Of a stretch of DNA of 58,872 nucleotides, positions 46,641 through 56,420 are shown piece by piece. The first letter of the stretch is position 1, and every line of letters begins with the position of its first letter. The position numbers and the translations under genes were made by a program. The DNA is from a virus, in IMG/VR virus record IMGVR_UViG_3300032896_000005, positions 1-58,872 of that record. The stretch is one strand, 5' to 3'. The notes beneath the pieces were generated by a model, which saw nothing but the letters and a program-made list of their open reading frames with translations, made no database searches and was not told the origin of the DNA.

Positions 46641-49600
46641 ATGACCACGCACACCGGGGACGGCACCGCGCAGGACGGCACCGGCTCGTCGTTCACCGTC
46701 CCGGTCACCAGCAGCGCCGGGGAAACGCTGGTGGTGTGGGCGACGCAGTGGGTCACTTCCGACACGGCGATCCACCTTGAATCCATCACCGACACCGCCT
46801 CCAACACGTGGACGTACAGCACCGCGACGGCTAATCAGAACCCGCCGGCGAACGGCAGCTACGACAGCGGCGACACCCAGTACGGGTTCACCGCGATCGG
46901 GGTGTGCATCGGCGCGTCGGCTGTCACGTCCGTCACCGTCACCTTCTCCGGCTCCGGGGATTACGCTGAAGTTCAGGTGTCACGGTTCGCCAGCCTCCCC
47001 GCCGGGTCGGTGGTGCTGGGAGCCGCGTCGACGGGGACGCTAGCCCACGCGGTCACCAGCTACACCACGCCGTCGGTGACTGTCTCGTCCGGGTCGTCTG
47101 TGCTCGTGCTGGTGAACACCAGTTTCCTCAACGGGGAGTGGACGGGGGCGTCCTCCGGCTACACGATCATCAGCTACACCGATTCCCTCGGCGCTTACAA
47201 TGTGGCGGCGACAGCGGGGACTATCTCGTGCACGCTCACCGCCGGCACAGCCGAGGACGTGCCCAGTTCCGCGATCATGGTCATCGGGTCTCCCGCTGTC
47301 ACATCCACAGGCGCGGTGAGCCTTGACCTTACCTTGTCCGGGACGGGTACCGTCGCTGACCCGGTGACGTCCACGGGAAGCCTGACGTTGAACGCCGCGT
47401 TGTCCGGGTCGGGGCTTGTCGCTGACCCGGTGACGTCCACGGGGGCTGTCACCCTCGGGTTGGCGGTGAGCGGATCCGCCAGCGTGCCGGTCCTTTCGCT
47501 CAATAACCTGGTCGCCGGGTCTGTCGTCAACGATTACGGTCTTGACAGCATCCCCTACACGGTCGGGACGACGGGTCTCACCACCGCGCTGGTCGCGTAC
47601 ATCGGGTGGGATGTCGCGCAGCAGGCGTACCAGTCGTCCGGGCACGCCCCCGCTGTGAACGTGACTGATTCCGCCGGGAATCTGTGGCGGCAGATCGGGA
47701 TCAGCACTCAGGCGACCGCCTCCCGGGGCGCGGTGTGGATCGCGGATAACCCCCGGCAGGTGAGCTGGGTGTCGGTCGCGGTGACAGGGTGGGCGAATTC
47801 AACCTCTTACATCCTCGCGGAGATGGATGACGTCCCGTCGTCGATGCAGGCGGTTTCCCTTGACTTCGTAAAGACGGTCAACTCGACTGCGTTCACAACA
47901 TCCCTGTCTCTTTCAGGGACGGCTTCCACCGCTGACATCATGTTCGGCCTGGTGACGACCGGGGGGGCGGGCGGCTCGCTGACAGTCCCCACTGGGTGGA
48001 CGGGTTTGACGGCGGTCACCTCAGGGATCCCCACGGGGGCGTCCACGTACGCGATGTGGATCCCGGGGACGACGGGGACGATCCCGGTGTTCAACCCGTC
48101 ATGGGCGAACAGCGTCCCGTCTGCGGGGATCATTGTGGGGTTGAAGGAAACATCATCCGCGCCGGCGCAGACGAACCCGAATATGCCGAATGTGACGATC
48201 GAGGCGGCGTTCGGGGCGTCCCCGGGGGATTTCACCCAGTCCGTTGATTACACCTGGTCGGTGGAGGGGGTCACGTGGACGGATATTTCCTCGCGGGGGT
48301 TCGGGAAAGGCGATGATTCCAACATCACGGTGAAGCGGGGTCGTCAGTATGAGCTTTCCCAGGAGGAAACCGGGGAGATCAACGTTCTCCTTGACAATCA
48401 TGATGGTGTGTTCACTTACGGGAACGCCTTGTCGCCTTATTACCCGGATATCACCCCGAACACCCCGTTGAGGGTCACAGCATGGTGGGATGGGGTGCAG
48501 TACCCGATCGCTTTCGGGTATGTGGAACGGTGGCCGTATGAGTGGCCGGAGTTGCCGCAGTGGGGGTTCGTTAACGTCGTCGCGGTGGACGCCTACGGCC
48601 CTTTGGCGAATACCAGTTTGCCGTCGTCGGTGATCGGGGAGGTCAGGCAGGCTTTCCCTTACTCGTATTTCACGACGGAGGAGCAGTATGAGTTCACGTC
48701 GCAGTCGCTGACACCCACGGAATCCCCGATCGACGCGAACGGTTTGATCGCGGTTAACTATGCGTTCGGGAATAACCGGTACGGCGCTTACCGGGATGGT
48801 TATGATCAGCCGGTGACGACGGGGCAGGCGTTGAATTTGCTGGGTGATGAGAACACCTGCCTCGGCGCGACGACGTACGGGGGGCAGGAAATTGAGGATA
48901 ACGGCCCGGGGATGTTCTATTTTGATCCGAACATCCCGACGAATTACAATAGCGGGGCTTTCTCGGCGGAGTTCTGGTTCGTGTGGGGGAACACGAACAC
49001 GTATTCCTGCCAGTTGATGTCAGCGTTCGGCGGGCCGTCGTCTTTCACCGCTTCCGCCCCGGAGACGAACGCGACGGTCGGGGGGGTTTTGTCGGTGGGG
49101 GTGAACACGGGGCTGGAGAACGCGGGGACTGTCCTCTCCGGGTTTTACTGCAATGGGGTGGAGTTGACGGATCAGACGTTCAACCAGACGACTTTCGCGC
49201 CGCAGCATTTCGTTCTGACAACCGGGCCGGGGGGGACGACGACGTATCTGAACGGGCAGACGACGGCGACGTTCCCGGTGTTGGGGACGATCCCGCAGAT
49301 CCGCGCGGTCTGCCTCGGCCCCGCCCGGTTCTCTTATGATGTTTCCGCCCTGGTTGTTTACAATGGATATAATTATATTGCGGGGCATTTCGCGTGGTAT
49401 GACTATGCGGTGACTGCGCAGCAGGTCGCGAATCATTATGAGGCGGGCATCGCGGGGTGGGCGGGGGTTGTCGCGCCGGGCCGGTACGCGCAGGCTCTCA
49501 CGTGGGGGAATCTGGGGTTGAAACGGGGCGGGACAGCGTGGTTCGGGGCGCATGGGACGGTGGAGGGAACGTATGTTTCCGAGGCGTACCAGTATGACGG

Positions 49601-50390
49601 GTCGTCCGCCGCTGATGTGATGAACCAGCTGGTGCAGACGGAAGGGGGACGGTGTTACACGCAGGGGAACGGCAGTGTCATTTACGTGTACCGGTGGTAT
49701 CTGTATAATCAGCCGGCGGTCGCGGTGTTCGGGGATAACGGGACGACGGAGATACCGTTCGAGCAGGATGAGTCGTTCTCGGTGGATAACCAGTTCCTTT
49801 TCAATGTGGTGTCCGCGACGCAGAACCGGGGTCCTAATCAGGATTTGAGTGTTCAGAACACGAATTATGAAAGTCAGCTTCAGTTTTTCCAGCGGTCCGG
49901 GTTGTCGTATCAGTCGTATGCGCTGCTGCCGTTTGATGTTTTCGATGCGGTGAACTGGGCGACGAAGAAGTACTGCGAGCCGCAGCAGCGTGTCGTGACG
50001 GTTGAGATTGATCTGTCGAAGGTCGCGTCGAAGTTCCCGGGTGCTTTCACGACGGTGCTGGGGTTGGAGTTGAATCAGACGGTGACGGTGAACCGCCGGC
50101 CGGTGGGGGGGCAGCCGTTCAGTGTGACGGGGGCGGTTCAGTCGATCGCGCATGACATCGGCCCGACGTACTGGCATACGACGCTGCAGATCGCTCCTTT
50201 GTTCCCGGAGAATCAGACGTTGTTCACGGACACGGCGGGGCAGAATTCCCCCAACACCCAGTATCTCAGCTGGTTATCGTTTCTTTCTTACCGGGCGGTA
50301 TGTCGTCATACATACCACGATAGCATTTCGGAAGGAGGTGGTAAAGTATGCCAATCCCACCGTCCACCTGGGCTTTCGCCGCACCGCTGA
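46641..50390 (+). CDS. Large minor tail / baseplate protein with lectin-like domain
   Basis: 1249 residues from ATG 46641. The N-terminal 220 residues are a beta-sandwich. Next, near 220-280, three tandem units of about 22 residues (VADPVTSTGSLTLNAALSGS and similar). A second beta-sandwich follows (290-510). From about 520 comes a baseplate-hub-like region (YELSQEETGEINVLLDNHDG, TPNTPLRVTAWWDGVQYPIA, GYVERWPYEWP), with a concanavalin/LamG-like insert about 760-900 (FSAEFWFVWGNTNTYSC, TFAPQHFVLTTGPGGTTTYL), and a C-terminal hub part (VTVNRRPVGGQPFSVTG). The order suits a Dit/Tal-type hub carrying sugar-binding domains. It overlaps the next gene. Confidence 0.8.
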   Translation: MTTHTGDGTAQDGTGSSFTVPVTSSAGETLVVWATQWVTSDTAIHLESITDTASNTWTYSTATANQNPPANGSYDSGDTQYGFTAIGVCIGASAVTSVTVTFSGSGDYAEVQVSRFASLPAGSVVLGAASTGTLAHAVTSYTTPSVTVSSGSSVLVLVNTSFLNGEWTGASSGYTIISYTDSLGAYNVAATAGTISCTLTAGTAEDVPSSAIMVIGSPAVTSTGAVSLDLTLSGTGTVADPVTSTGSLTLNAALSGSGLVADPVTSTGAVTLGLAVSGSASVPVLSLNNLVAGSVVNDYGLDSIPYTVGTTGLTTALVAYIGWDVAQQAYQSSGHAPAVNVTDSAGNLWRQIGISTQATASRGAVWIADNPRQVSWVSVAVTGWANSTSYILAEMDDVPSSMQAVSLDFVKTVNSTAFTTSLSLSGTASTADIMFGLVTTGGAGGSLTVPTGWTGLTAVTSGIPTGASTYAMWIPGTTGTIPVFNPSWANSVPSAGIIVGLKETSSAPAQTNPNMPNVTIEAAFGASPGDFTQSVDYTWSVEGVTWTDISSRGFGKGDDSNITVKRGRQYELSQEETGEINVLLDNHDGVFTYGNALSPYYPDITPNTPLRVTAWWDGVQYPIAFGYVERWPYEWPELPQWGFVNVVAVDAYGPLANTSLPSSVIGEVRQAFPYSYFTTEEQYEFTSQSLTPTESPIDANGLIAVNYAFGNNRYGAYRDGYDQPVTTGQALNLLGDENTCLGATTYGGQEIEDNGPGMFYFDPNIPTNYNSGAFSAEFWFVWGNTNTYSCQLMSAFGGPSSFTASAPETNATVGGVLSVGVNTGLENAGTVLSGFYCNGVELTDQTFNQTTFAPQHFVLTTGPGGTTTYLNGQTTATFPVLGTIPQIRAVCLGPARFSYDVSALVVYNGYNYIAGHFAWYDYAVTAQQVANHYEAGIAGWAGVVAPGRYAQALTWGNLGLKRGGTAWFGAHGTVEGTYVSEAYQYDGSSAADVMNQLVQTEGGRCYTQGNGSVIYVYRWYLYNQPAVAVFGDNGTTEIPFEQDESFSVDNQFLFNVVSATQNRGPNQDLSVQNTNYESQLQFFQRSGLSYQSYALLPFDVFDAVNWATKKYCEPQQRVVTVEIDLSKVASKFPGAFTTVLGLELNQTVTVNRRPVGGQPFSVTGAVQSIAHDIGPTYWHTTLQIAPLFPENQTLFTDTAGQNSPNTQYLSWLSFLSYRAVCRHTYHDSISEGGGKVCQSHRPPGLSPHR
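47332..47476 (+). repeat. Tandem coding repeat in the minor tail gene
   Basis: Two to three imperfect copies of a unit of about 69 bases (GCTGACCCGGTGACGTCCAC recurs at 47353 and 47431), coding for ADPVTSTG followed by an alternating hydrophobic strand and LSGSG. Probably a spacer of beta strands between two sandwich domains. Confidence 0.6.
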
Positions 50391-52211
50391 CTGCGCATCA
50401 AATAAATCAGGATTTGTATACGTATTTAAGACGGCTCGTATTTCGGGGCGAACGGGGTGATGTTCCACTCCAACCGCCCCCTCATGTGCGAAACCTACCA
50501 GGGCACCGCCGACACCGCCCCCGCGTCGAAAGCAGGGTCGTTCACCCTGCTGGGCGGGACGGACGGCGATGGCATCTCCATCATCGACACCGCCGCCTTG
50601 TACGGGGCCGGGTCGGACGGGCCGGGGCGGTTCGCCCGGTTCCGGTCGTCAGGGGCTATCGCCCCCGGCTCTGCGGGGGTCGCGGGGGAGCTGGGGGGAT
50701 GGCAGCTGATTTTCGCGAGCATGCCGTTCGGGACGTTCTCCGGCACCTCAAGCACCTACGGGGTGATGTGGAGTCTCGCCGCTGACGAGAACGCGACAGC
50801 GGTCGCCCTGACGGATATCGGGTGCATGCAGCCGGGGTCGACGGTGTACAACTGCTGCGGGTTCGCCGTTGACCTGATTCAGCGTACCCCGTCCGCGCCC
50901 AGCCAGATTTACTCCCCGGGTGTTTTCCTCGTCGACCCGAACAGCGACGCGAACACCATCACGGTGAACACGGCGTCGACGACGGGGGCGACCCCGAGGT
51001 TCTCCGAGATCTGGATGGCGGTGTGCAACGGGAACGGCGCGACGGCTTCCACGATCCCCGTCCCGATCAGCTCGGTGGGGACCGCGACGACGCTGACGTC
51101 CGCGACGCTTAACACGAGCATCGCGGGGACGTTCACCCTGCTGAACAACCCGCCGCTGCTGAACGTGCAGATTCAGTCGACCGGCGCGATCACCGCGAAC
51201 ACGATCACCCCGGTGCCGTTCACGGCGACGCCGCTGGTGGATAACTACTCGAAGTTCAATGTGAGCGCAAGCCAGTACACGGTGCCGTTGCCGGGGAATT
51301 ATCTTCTCCACGCGAATGTGATTTACGCGACGGACTGGGATGTCGGGCAGGGGGTGGTGGGGTTCTCCGTCGCGTCGAATGTTTACTGGGGCGGATCGTA
51401 TAATGCGACGCCGCCGGGGGCGCAGAACACGGGGATTTCCGTTACGAAGATCCTTGATCTGCATGCGGGGGATGTTGTTGAGGTGGTCACGGAGACGTCC
51501 ACGGCATCTCAGTTCGGGAACGCGAACGTTTCGCATTTCATCATGAGCTGGCTCACCCCGATTAACAGCGGCACGCAGGCGTGGACGCCGCCGGATGTGA
51601 CGGGTTTCCAGTTCATGGCGGGGAACCCGCCGGGGGTTAACCCTCCGGGGCAGACGGGGTTGGTCACGTTGTTCAATTCGAAGTTGGCGAATGACGTTAA
51701 TTTCCTGTTGAACCGCCCGTATTGCACGGTGCATCAGACGACTGCGCAGTCGGGGTTGTCGGTGGGGGCGTGGCATCCGGTGACGATGGGTTCGACGGTC
51801 GGGTTGGTGCACGGGGGTGTCGGGGATAATTACGCGGGATGGTCAACGGCGGGTAATCATTATGTTGCGCCGGTGAACGGCTGGTATCTCGCGGTCGCGG
51901 AGTATAACGCGGCGACGATCACGACGACGAATTCTTATAATATGATGATCGCGGGGTTTTCCGTGCCGACTTCCGGTGGGGTGACATCCCCGACGACGGG
52001 GGACGCCCCCCCGGATTGGTTTCAGCATATGCTCGTCGCGAACGGGTGGACCTACCCGACTGGGGTGACCGCGATGAATGTTTACTATCTGCTGGCGGGG
52101 GAGACGATCGCGCCGGTTGCGCAGTATCAGTCGGGGACCGCTTCGACGTGGGCGACGGATGTGTCGCATGGATTCGACAGTCATTTCAACGTCGTGTGGC
52201 TTTCAAATTAA
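50348..52211 (+). CDS. Minor tail protein with C1q-like domains, frame interrupted at codon 27
   Basis: ATG 50348 has one of the best SDs in the window (GGAAGGAGGTGG) and encodes PIPPSTWAFAAPLTAHQINQ then DLYTY, the standard start of this tail family. The continuation (DGSYFGANGVMFHSNRPLMC and onward) is one frame over, open to 52211. The junction is TATTTAAGAC: removing TTAA (50426-50429) restores LYTYDG. The body has a beta domain (IDTAALYGAGSDGPGRFARF), a C1q/TNF-like domain (NYSKFNVSASQYTVPLPGNY, LDLHAGDVVEVVTETS) and a second one (HYVAPVNGWYLAVAEYN). The internal starts 50457/50460 lack an SD. A +1 recoding event or a mutation is needed. Confidence 0.8.
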
Positions 52212-52265
52212 GGGGCTGGTTGTGTAACGACGCCTTACGACCCGTACGCGAGTCCCACGTCCGCG

Positions 52266-54623
52266 TTGCCGTCCGCGACGCAGAATCAGATCCCCGGGCA
52301 GATCGTCGGGATCAACTCCTCCACGATCAACACCTCCGACATGAACATCGTGTCCGGGCAGGGGGCGGTTTACGGGTATTCGGGGCAGCCGGCGACGGGG
52401 AACCTTTACCTGGCGATCTCCGCGTCGGGGGGGGAGGACCAGTACGGGAACACGGTCTCGACCGGGCTGACGGCGTTGTCAGGGTCGGTGCAGGGGTTCA
52501 CGTTGGTCGGGTCGACGTTGGATGCGACGTCGACGTTGAACGGGACGCAGGTTCAGCAGGCGCAGATCCTCGCGCCGGGGATCAGCGGCGGCACTGCGGT
52601 GTCGATGACGTCGACGCTGACGAACACCGGCGGGCAGATCCTCGGGTACACGTCAGGGTCGTCGACGGCGACGTTCTCCACAGCGGGGACTTACTCGTGG
52701 ACGTGCCCGACTGGGATCACGTCGATTCAGGTGCAGTGCTGGGGGGCTGGCGCAGGCGGCGGCGGGGGTAACGAGACGTCGGGGGGGGAGTCCGGCGGCG
52801 GGGGGGAGTACGCGGCTGAGCCGTCGTTCGCGGTGACGCCGGGGAACGTTTACACGATCGTCGTCGGCGCTGCGGGCACCGGCGGCGCGACGGGGGTGCC
52901 GGGGACGAACGGCGGCGCGTCGAGTTTCTCCAACACGAACGGGCAGGGTCAGGGTGTCACCGCGAACGGGGGGGTCGCGGGGTTGTACGGCACTGCGGGG
53001 CAGGGGGGCAGCGGGTCGACTAACACGATTCATTTCGATGGCGGGAACGGCGTCGCGGTGACGGGGGATGAGGGGGGCTGCGGCGGCGGGGGGTCCGCGT
53101 CGCCTGCCGGTGAGGGGAACGCGGGGTTCGGGTCGACGGGTAACACGGGCGCTAACGGAGGCGCGGCGCTCGCCGGCGGGGGCGCTGGGGGCGCTGGGGG
53201 GAACACGTCGTCGAACGGGGTGTCGGGGACCGCGCCGGGCGGCGGCGGGGGTGGTGCGGGTAATGACGGGACGGAGACGTTCTCGGTTATCTACCAGACG
53301 AGCAGCACGTACTCGTATTACGGGAGCAACGCGAACGGGGACACCCCGAACGGGCTTGCTAATCATGATGGGCTTATGTATCAGGGGCAGCCTGGGACTA
53401 ACTCCGCGCAGGGGTATCAGTATTCGGTGTTCATCCTGCCGTATACGCAGATCCAGTCGGATTTGTCGGGGAAGTCGGTTTCGTCGGTGGCGTTGGGGGT
53501 GCGGGTCCTTCATGGTTATTATTCGACGTTGACTGTTCAGGTTTCGTATACGTCGCAGGGGTCTTTCGGGAACTCTCTTTCCTATCCTCCGCCGGGGTTC
53601 ACGTCGGTGACGACTTTCAACGCGAGTTCGATCCCGAATACGTATATCACGAATGTGGGGTTGGGGGGTGGTATCGGGGTTGCGTTGCAGAACGGGAACT
53701 GCAAGGCGATCGTTTTCGGGGATGGCGCTGTCAGCCCGTGGCAGGATTATTACGGGTATCTTGATTCGGGGGCGAACGGCGGGTATATCCCTCAGATTGA
53801 GGTGTATTACAGTGACGGGGGTGTCGCCTATGCGGGTAACGGCGCTGCGGGTCAGGTCACCCTGACTTATAATGCGGGGTCGTCTCCTGTGTACACGTTG
53901 TCGGTGTCGGCGGCGGCTAACACTGATTCGTACGGGAATCCTTATAATCCGGGTGTGACGAGCCCGCAGGTTACGGTGTCGGGGTCGCAGACGGCGTCGA
54001 CTACCCCGTCGACGGTGAGTAACACTCTGGCGACGTCGGCGGCGGTCGCGGCGAACAGCGCGGGGACGTTGATCGCGACGAACGCGCAGGGGTTCACTGG
54101 GCATATCCCGTTGGCGTTGTCGGATGTGACGTTGAACGCGCAGACGGGGACGGTCGCGTCGGCGTTGTCGAAGTCTTACACGATCCCGGCTAATGATCCT
54201 CAGTTGGGGACTATGTACCGGTTGACGGCGTGGGGGGATTTCCATTCTGCGACGTCGGGGAACGGGCAGCTGCGGTGGCAGGTGAATGTGGGGTCGACGA
54301 GCGTCGCGTCGATTACCCTCGCCGGCGCTGGGATGCTGTCCGCCACGTTCTATGAGTGGTTCGCGATTTCCGTTATCCAGTGGAACACGGTGGGGTCCGG
54401 CGGGAATGTGGTGTGCGGGCTGCAGGTGAACGCGAGCGAGTTCAACTCGCTGTTGTCGCAGGGTAATACTTACACAACATATGGCATGGCCGGAGGGTCG
54501 AGTCTTAACGCTGTGAGTTCTGCGGGTGCTAATACTTATCAGCTTTTGGGTGGGTGGAGTAACACGTCGTCGGGGCAGACGGTGCGCTGTTTCGGAAGCA
54601 CGCTCGAAAGAATCGGGCCTTAG
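52266..54623 (+). CDS. Tail fibre protein with Gly-rich domain
   Basis: 785 residues from TTG 52266, but the frame is protein-like upstream (TTPYDPYASPTSALPSATQN) to a GTA at 52224. There an SD (AAGGGG) leads to GTG TAA, so the natural start is unclear. Residues about 130-345 form a glycine-rich domain of the phage-fibre type (YSWTCPTGITSIQVQCWGAG, GGGGGNETSGGESGGGG, NVYTIVVGAAGTGG). The next part is a lectin-like or jelly-roll region (YQYSVFILPYTQIQSDLSGK), and the C-terminal 200 residues are a beta domain (YRLTAWGDFHSATSGNGQLR) typical of fibre tips. Probably a receptor-binding protein. Confidence 0.8.
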   Translation: MPSATQNQIPGQIVGINSSTINTSDMNIVSGQGAVYGYSGQPATGNLYLAISASGGEDQYGNTVSTGLTALSGSVQGFTLVGSTLDATSTLNGTQVQQAQILAPGISGGTAVSMTSTLTNTGGQILGYTSGSSTATFSTAGTYSWTCPTGITSIQVQCWGAGAGGGGGNETSGGESGGGGEYAAEPSFAVTPGNVYTIVVGAAGTGGATGVPGTNGGASSFSNTNGQGQGVTANGGVAGLYGTAGQGGSGSTNTIHFDGGNGVAVTGDEGGCGGGGSASPAGEGNAGFGSTGNTGANGGAALAGGGAGGAGGNTSSNGVSGTAPGGGGGGAGNDGTETFSVIYQTSSTYSYYGSNANGDTPNGLANHDGLMYQGQPGTNSAQGYQYSVFILPYTQIQSDLSGKSVSSVALGVRVLHGYYSTLTVQVSYTSQGSFGNSLSYPPPGFTSVTTFNASSIPNTYITNVGLGGGIGVALQNGNCKAIVFGDGAVSPWQDYYGYLDSGANGGYIPQIEVYYSDGGVAYAGNGAAGQVTLTYNAGSSPVYTLSVSAAANTDSYGNPYNPGVTSPQVTVSGSQTASTTPSTVSNTLATSAAVAANSAGTLIATNAQGFTGHIPLALSDVTLNAQTGTVASALSKSYTIPANDPQLGTMYRLTAWGDFHSATSGNGQLRWQVNVGSTSVASITLAGAGMLSATFYEWFAISVIQWNTVGSGGNVVCGLQVNASEFNSLLSQGNTYTTYGMAGGSSLNAVSSAGANTYQLLGGWSNTSSGQTVRCFGSTLERIGP

Positions 54624-54639
54624 TTAAAGGAGAAAGATC

Positions 54640-54966
54640 ATGTCGACTATAGATGCTGTAATAGCACAGAATACAGCGAGCTATTCGGGGGATTTGCAGG
54701 TTTTGGTGACTTCACCCACGCAGACTGCCGGCACTTTCGCGCGTATCTCAATCTGGATGGACGGCGATTACAATGATGCTTATGGCGGAGGAACGTACCT
54801 TCTCGCAGGAGATGGATTGGACGGCAGCACTGTCGCCACTTTCAACTGGGGAAACGCCTATTGTTACGATTTGAGTCCGTCAACACAATACACGACCACT
54901 ATGTGGGGTGCTCCCGGGGCGGGTAACAATGTTACCGGCACTATTCTTGTAGAGCAATTTTCGTAG
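54640..54966 (+). CDS. Small beta protein after the fibre gene
   Basis: 108 residues from ATG 54640 (SD AAAGGAG). Lower GC and different codon use than the fibre gene. Reads STIDAVIAQNTASYSGDLQV, FARISIWMDGDYNDAYGGGT, YLLAGDGLDGSTVATFNWGN, with one or two beta sheets. May be a fibre cap or chaperone or a recently acquired protein. Not recognised. Confidence 0.5.
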   Translation: MSTIDAVIAQNTASYSGDLQVLVTSPTQTAGTFARISIWMDGDYNDAYGGGTYLLAGDGLDGSTVATFNWGNAYCYDLSPSTQYTTTMWGAPGAGNNVTGTILVEQFS

Positions 54967-54978
54967 GGAGTTTTTATT

Positions 54979-55323
54979 ATGGCTGTTGGGCAGGCGTCTA
55001 ACTCAGGTCAGGTCGACATCAACCTTATCAACTATTCCGTCGCGCTGCGTGACCTGATGCAGAACATCGTCAACTTGTCCACGTGGATTAACGGGCAGGG
55101 GAACGGCCTCGCGTTCCTTGAGCAGCTCGGGTACTCCAGCGCGGCGGATGATGAGAACCCGGGGAGCGTCTCGGATGCGCAGATGGCGTTGAACTACATC
55201 GCGTATTTGAACACGGTCGCGGGATGCTATTACGGCACCGTGCAGCAGGGCGGCTCCGGCGGGACCGCCGCGACGTTCTTCAACTTCAACCAGGAACTTT
55301 CAGTTTTGTGGAATGGCCGTTAA
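54979..55323 (+). CDS. Small conserved tail-region protein
   Basis: 114 residues from ATG 54979. Helical, no membrane segment: VDINLINYSVALRDLMQNIV, NLSTWINGQGNGLAFLEQLG, DAQMALNYIAYLNTVAGCYY and FFNFNQELSVLWNGR. This type is regularly found between minor tail and lysis genes of actinophages. Function unknown. Confidence 0.65.
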   Translation: MAVGQASNSGQVDINLINYSVALRDLMQNIVNLSTWINGQGNGLAFLEQLGYSSAADDENPGSVSDAQMALNYIAYLNTVAGCYYGTVQQGGSGGTAATFFNFNQELSVLWNGR

Positions 55324-55359
55324 AACCTGATCCCTTCTAAGCCGGCGAGAGCGGGGAGT

Positions 55360-55617
55360 GTGCGTGATCTCAAGGAGAACACCTGGGAGAACATCAAATG
55401 GGTATCCCTCATCCTGTTCATCATCATCACGTTCGTGTTCATCATCTTCCTCACCCGATGGGATGTGAGTTCCTCCCAGCATGTGTGGTGCCAGGTGATC
55501 GACACCCTGAATAAAGCCCCAGCCCCGTCCGGGAACCCCGAGTCGAACCCGAGTCGCGCGTATGAGCAGGAACTCGCCCGGGAGTTCCTCGCGCTCAAGG
55601 GGCAGCTGGGATGCTAG
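55360..55617 (+). CDS. Single-span membrane protein in the lysis region
   Basis: 85 residues from GTG 55360. A polar N-terminus (RDLKENTWENIKW), one strong membrane segment (VSLILFIIITFVFIIFLT), then a periplasm/wall-facing polar tail ending in an Ala/Glu/Leu-rich helix (RAYEQELAREFLALKGQLG). It may be a spanin-like or auxiliary lysis protein. Overlaps the next gene. Confidence 0.6.
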   Translation: MRDLKENTWENIKWVSLILFIIITFVFIIFLTRWDVSSSQHVWCQVIDTLNKAPAPSGNPESNPSRAYEQELAREFLALKGQLGC

Positions 55618-55988
55618 AAACACTGATGTTCCATGTGTACCTGGCGCAGGCGTCCGCCCCGGGTGGGGGGTCCGGCGGTATCGTCACGATCGTGTACGTC
55701 CTGACCGGGATCAGTTTGATCATCGGGTTCGCGGTGGGGACTTATAAGTATATTCAGCGGCAGAAGCAGAAATGGACGGATGAGGGGATCACGCGGGAAC
55801 GTCAGGCGCAGGCGATGGCGGAGAACACCGCGCAGATGATGAGGAACACGGAGGCTATCGATAAGCTCACGTCGGAGTTCGGGAAGTTCGCGATGAGCGT
55901 CCGTGAGGAGATGAACGGCCTCGGCGCTCGGCTGGGGCGGCTGGAGAACTGGCGGCAGAAGCAAACCCCGGATCATTCAAGAGAGTAA
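55611..55988 (+). CDS. Holin-like protein with coiled-coil tail
   Basis: 125 residues from ATG 55611. N-terminal hydrophobic start (LETLMFHVYLAQ), a Gly-rich turn, one clear membrane segment (IVTIVYVLTGISLIIGFAVG), a basic stretch (YKYIQRQKQKW) and a long amphipathic helix (EAIDKLTSEFGKFAMSVREE). A one-span protein with charged C-terminus next to endolysin genes fits a class III-like holin or a partner. Confidence 0.6.
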   Translation: MLETLMFHVYLAQASAPGGGSGGIVTIVYVLTGISLIIGFAVGTYKYIQRQKQKWTDEGITRERQAQAMAENTAQMMRNTEAIDKLTSEFGKFAMSVREEMNGLGARLGRLENWRQKQTPDHSRE

Positions 55989-55997
55989 GGGAGTTGT

Positions 55998-56420
55998 GTG
56001 ACTGATGCGCATCAGCAGAAGGTAACCCACTCGTATATTTTGTATTACCCGGAGCATCCCGCCCGGGAAGACGACCCGCATTACCGTGACTTCGAAGAAT
56101 ACCGCAGGCGCACCAAAGATACGGCGAAATGCGCGGTGGGAGCGCATCGGGATGATTTCAGTGAATGCCACGGCGGGTTGGAGTTGCATCACGCGCATGT
56201 GGAGTTCAGCATGCAGAACGGGGTGGACCTGAAATGGCTGGAGAAAGACTACCCTGGGATCAGTGACCCTGATGAGGTGGGGGCGTGGGTGGAATCCGCT
56301 GTTAACCTCCAGTATCTGTGCGAATGGCATCATCGCGGTCAGGACGGGGTGCACGTCGCGACTCACAGTGATTTCGAGGCGTCCCGTTACGTGCGGGGCC
56401 TGATGAAGGGAAACCAGTGA
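55998..56420 (+). CDS. HNH-like endonuclease
   Basis: 140 residues from GTG 55998. AKCAVGAHRDDFSECHGGLE followed by LHHAHVEFSMQNGVDL, then WVESAVNLQYLCEWHHRG and QDGVHVATHSDFEASRYV match the Cys-Cys-HH...N...H pattern of HNH nucleases with a structural zinc. The family is frequent in actinophage lysis and DNA-processing regions. It may be a homing enzyme or assist packaging. Confidence 0.75.
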   Translation: MTDAHQQKVTHSYILYYPEHPAREDDPHYRDFEEYRRRTKDTAKCAVGAHRDDFSECHGGLELHHAHVEFSMQNGVDLKWLEKDYPGISDPDEVGAWVESAVNLQYLCEWHHRGQDGVHVATHSDFEASRYVRGLMKGNQ

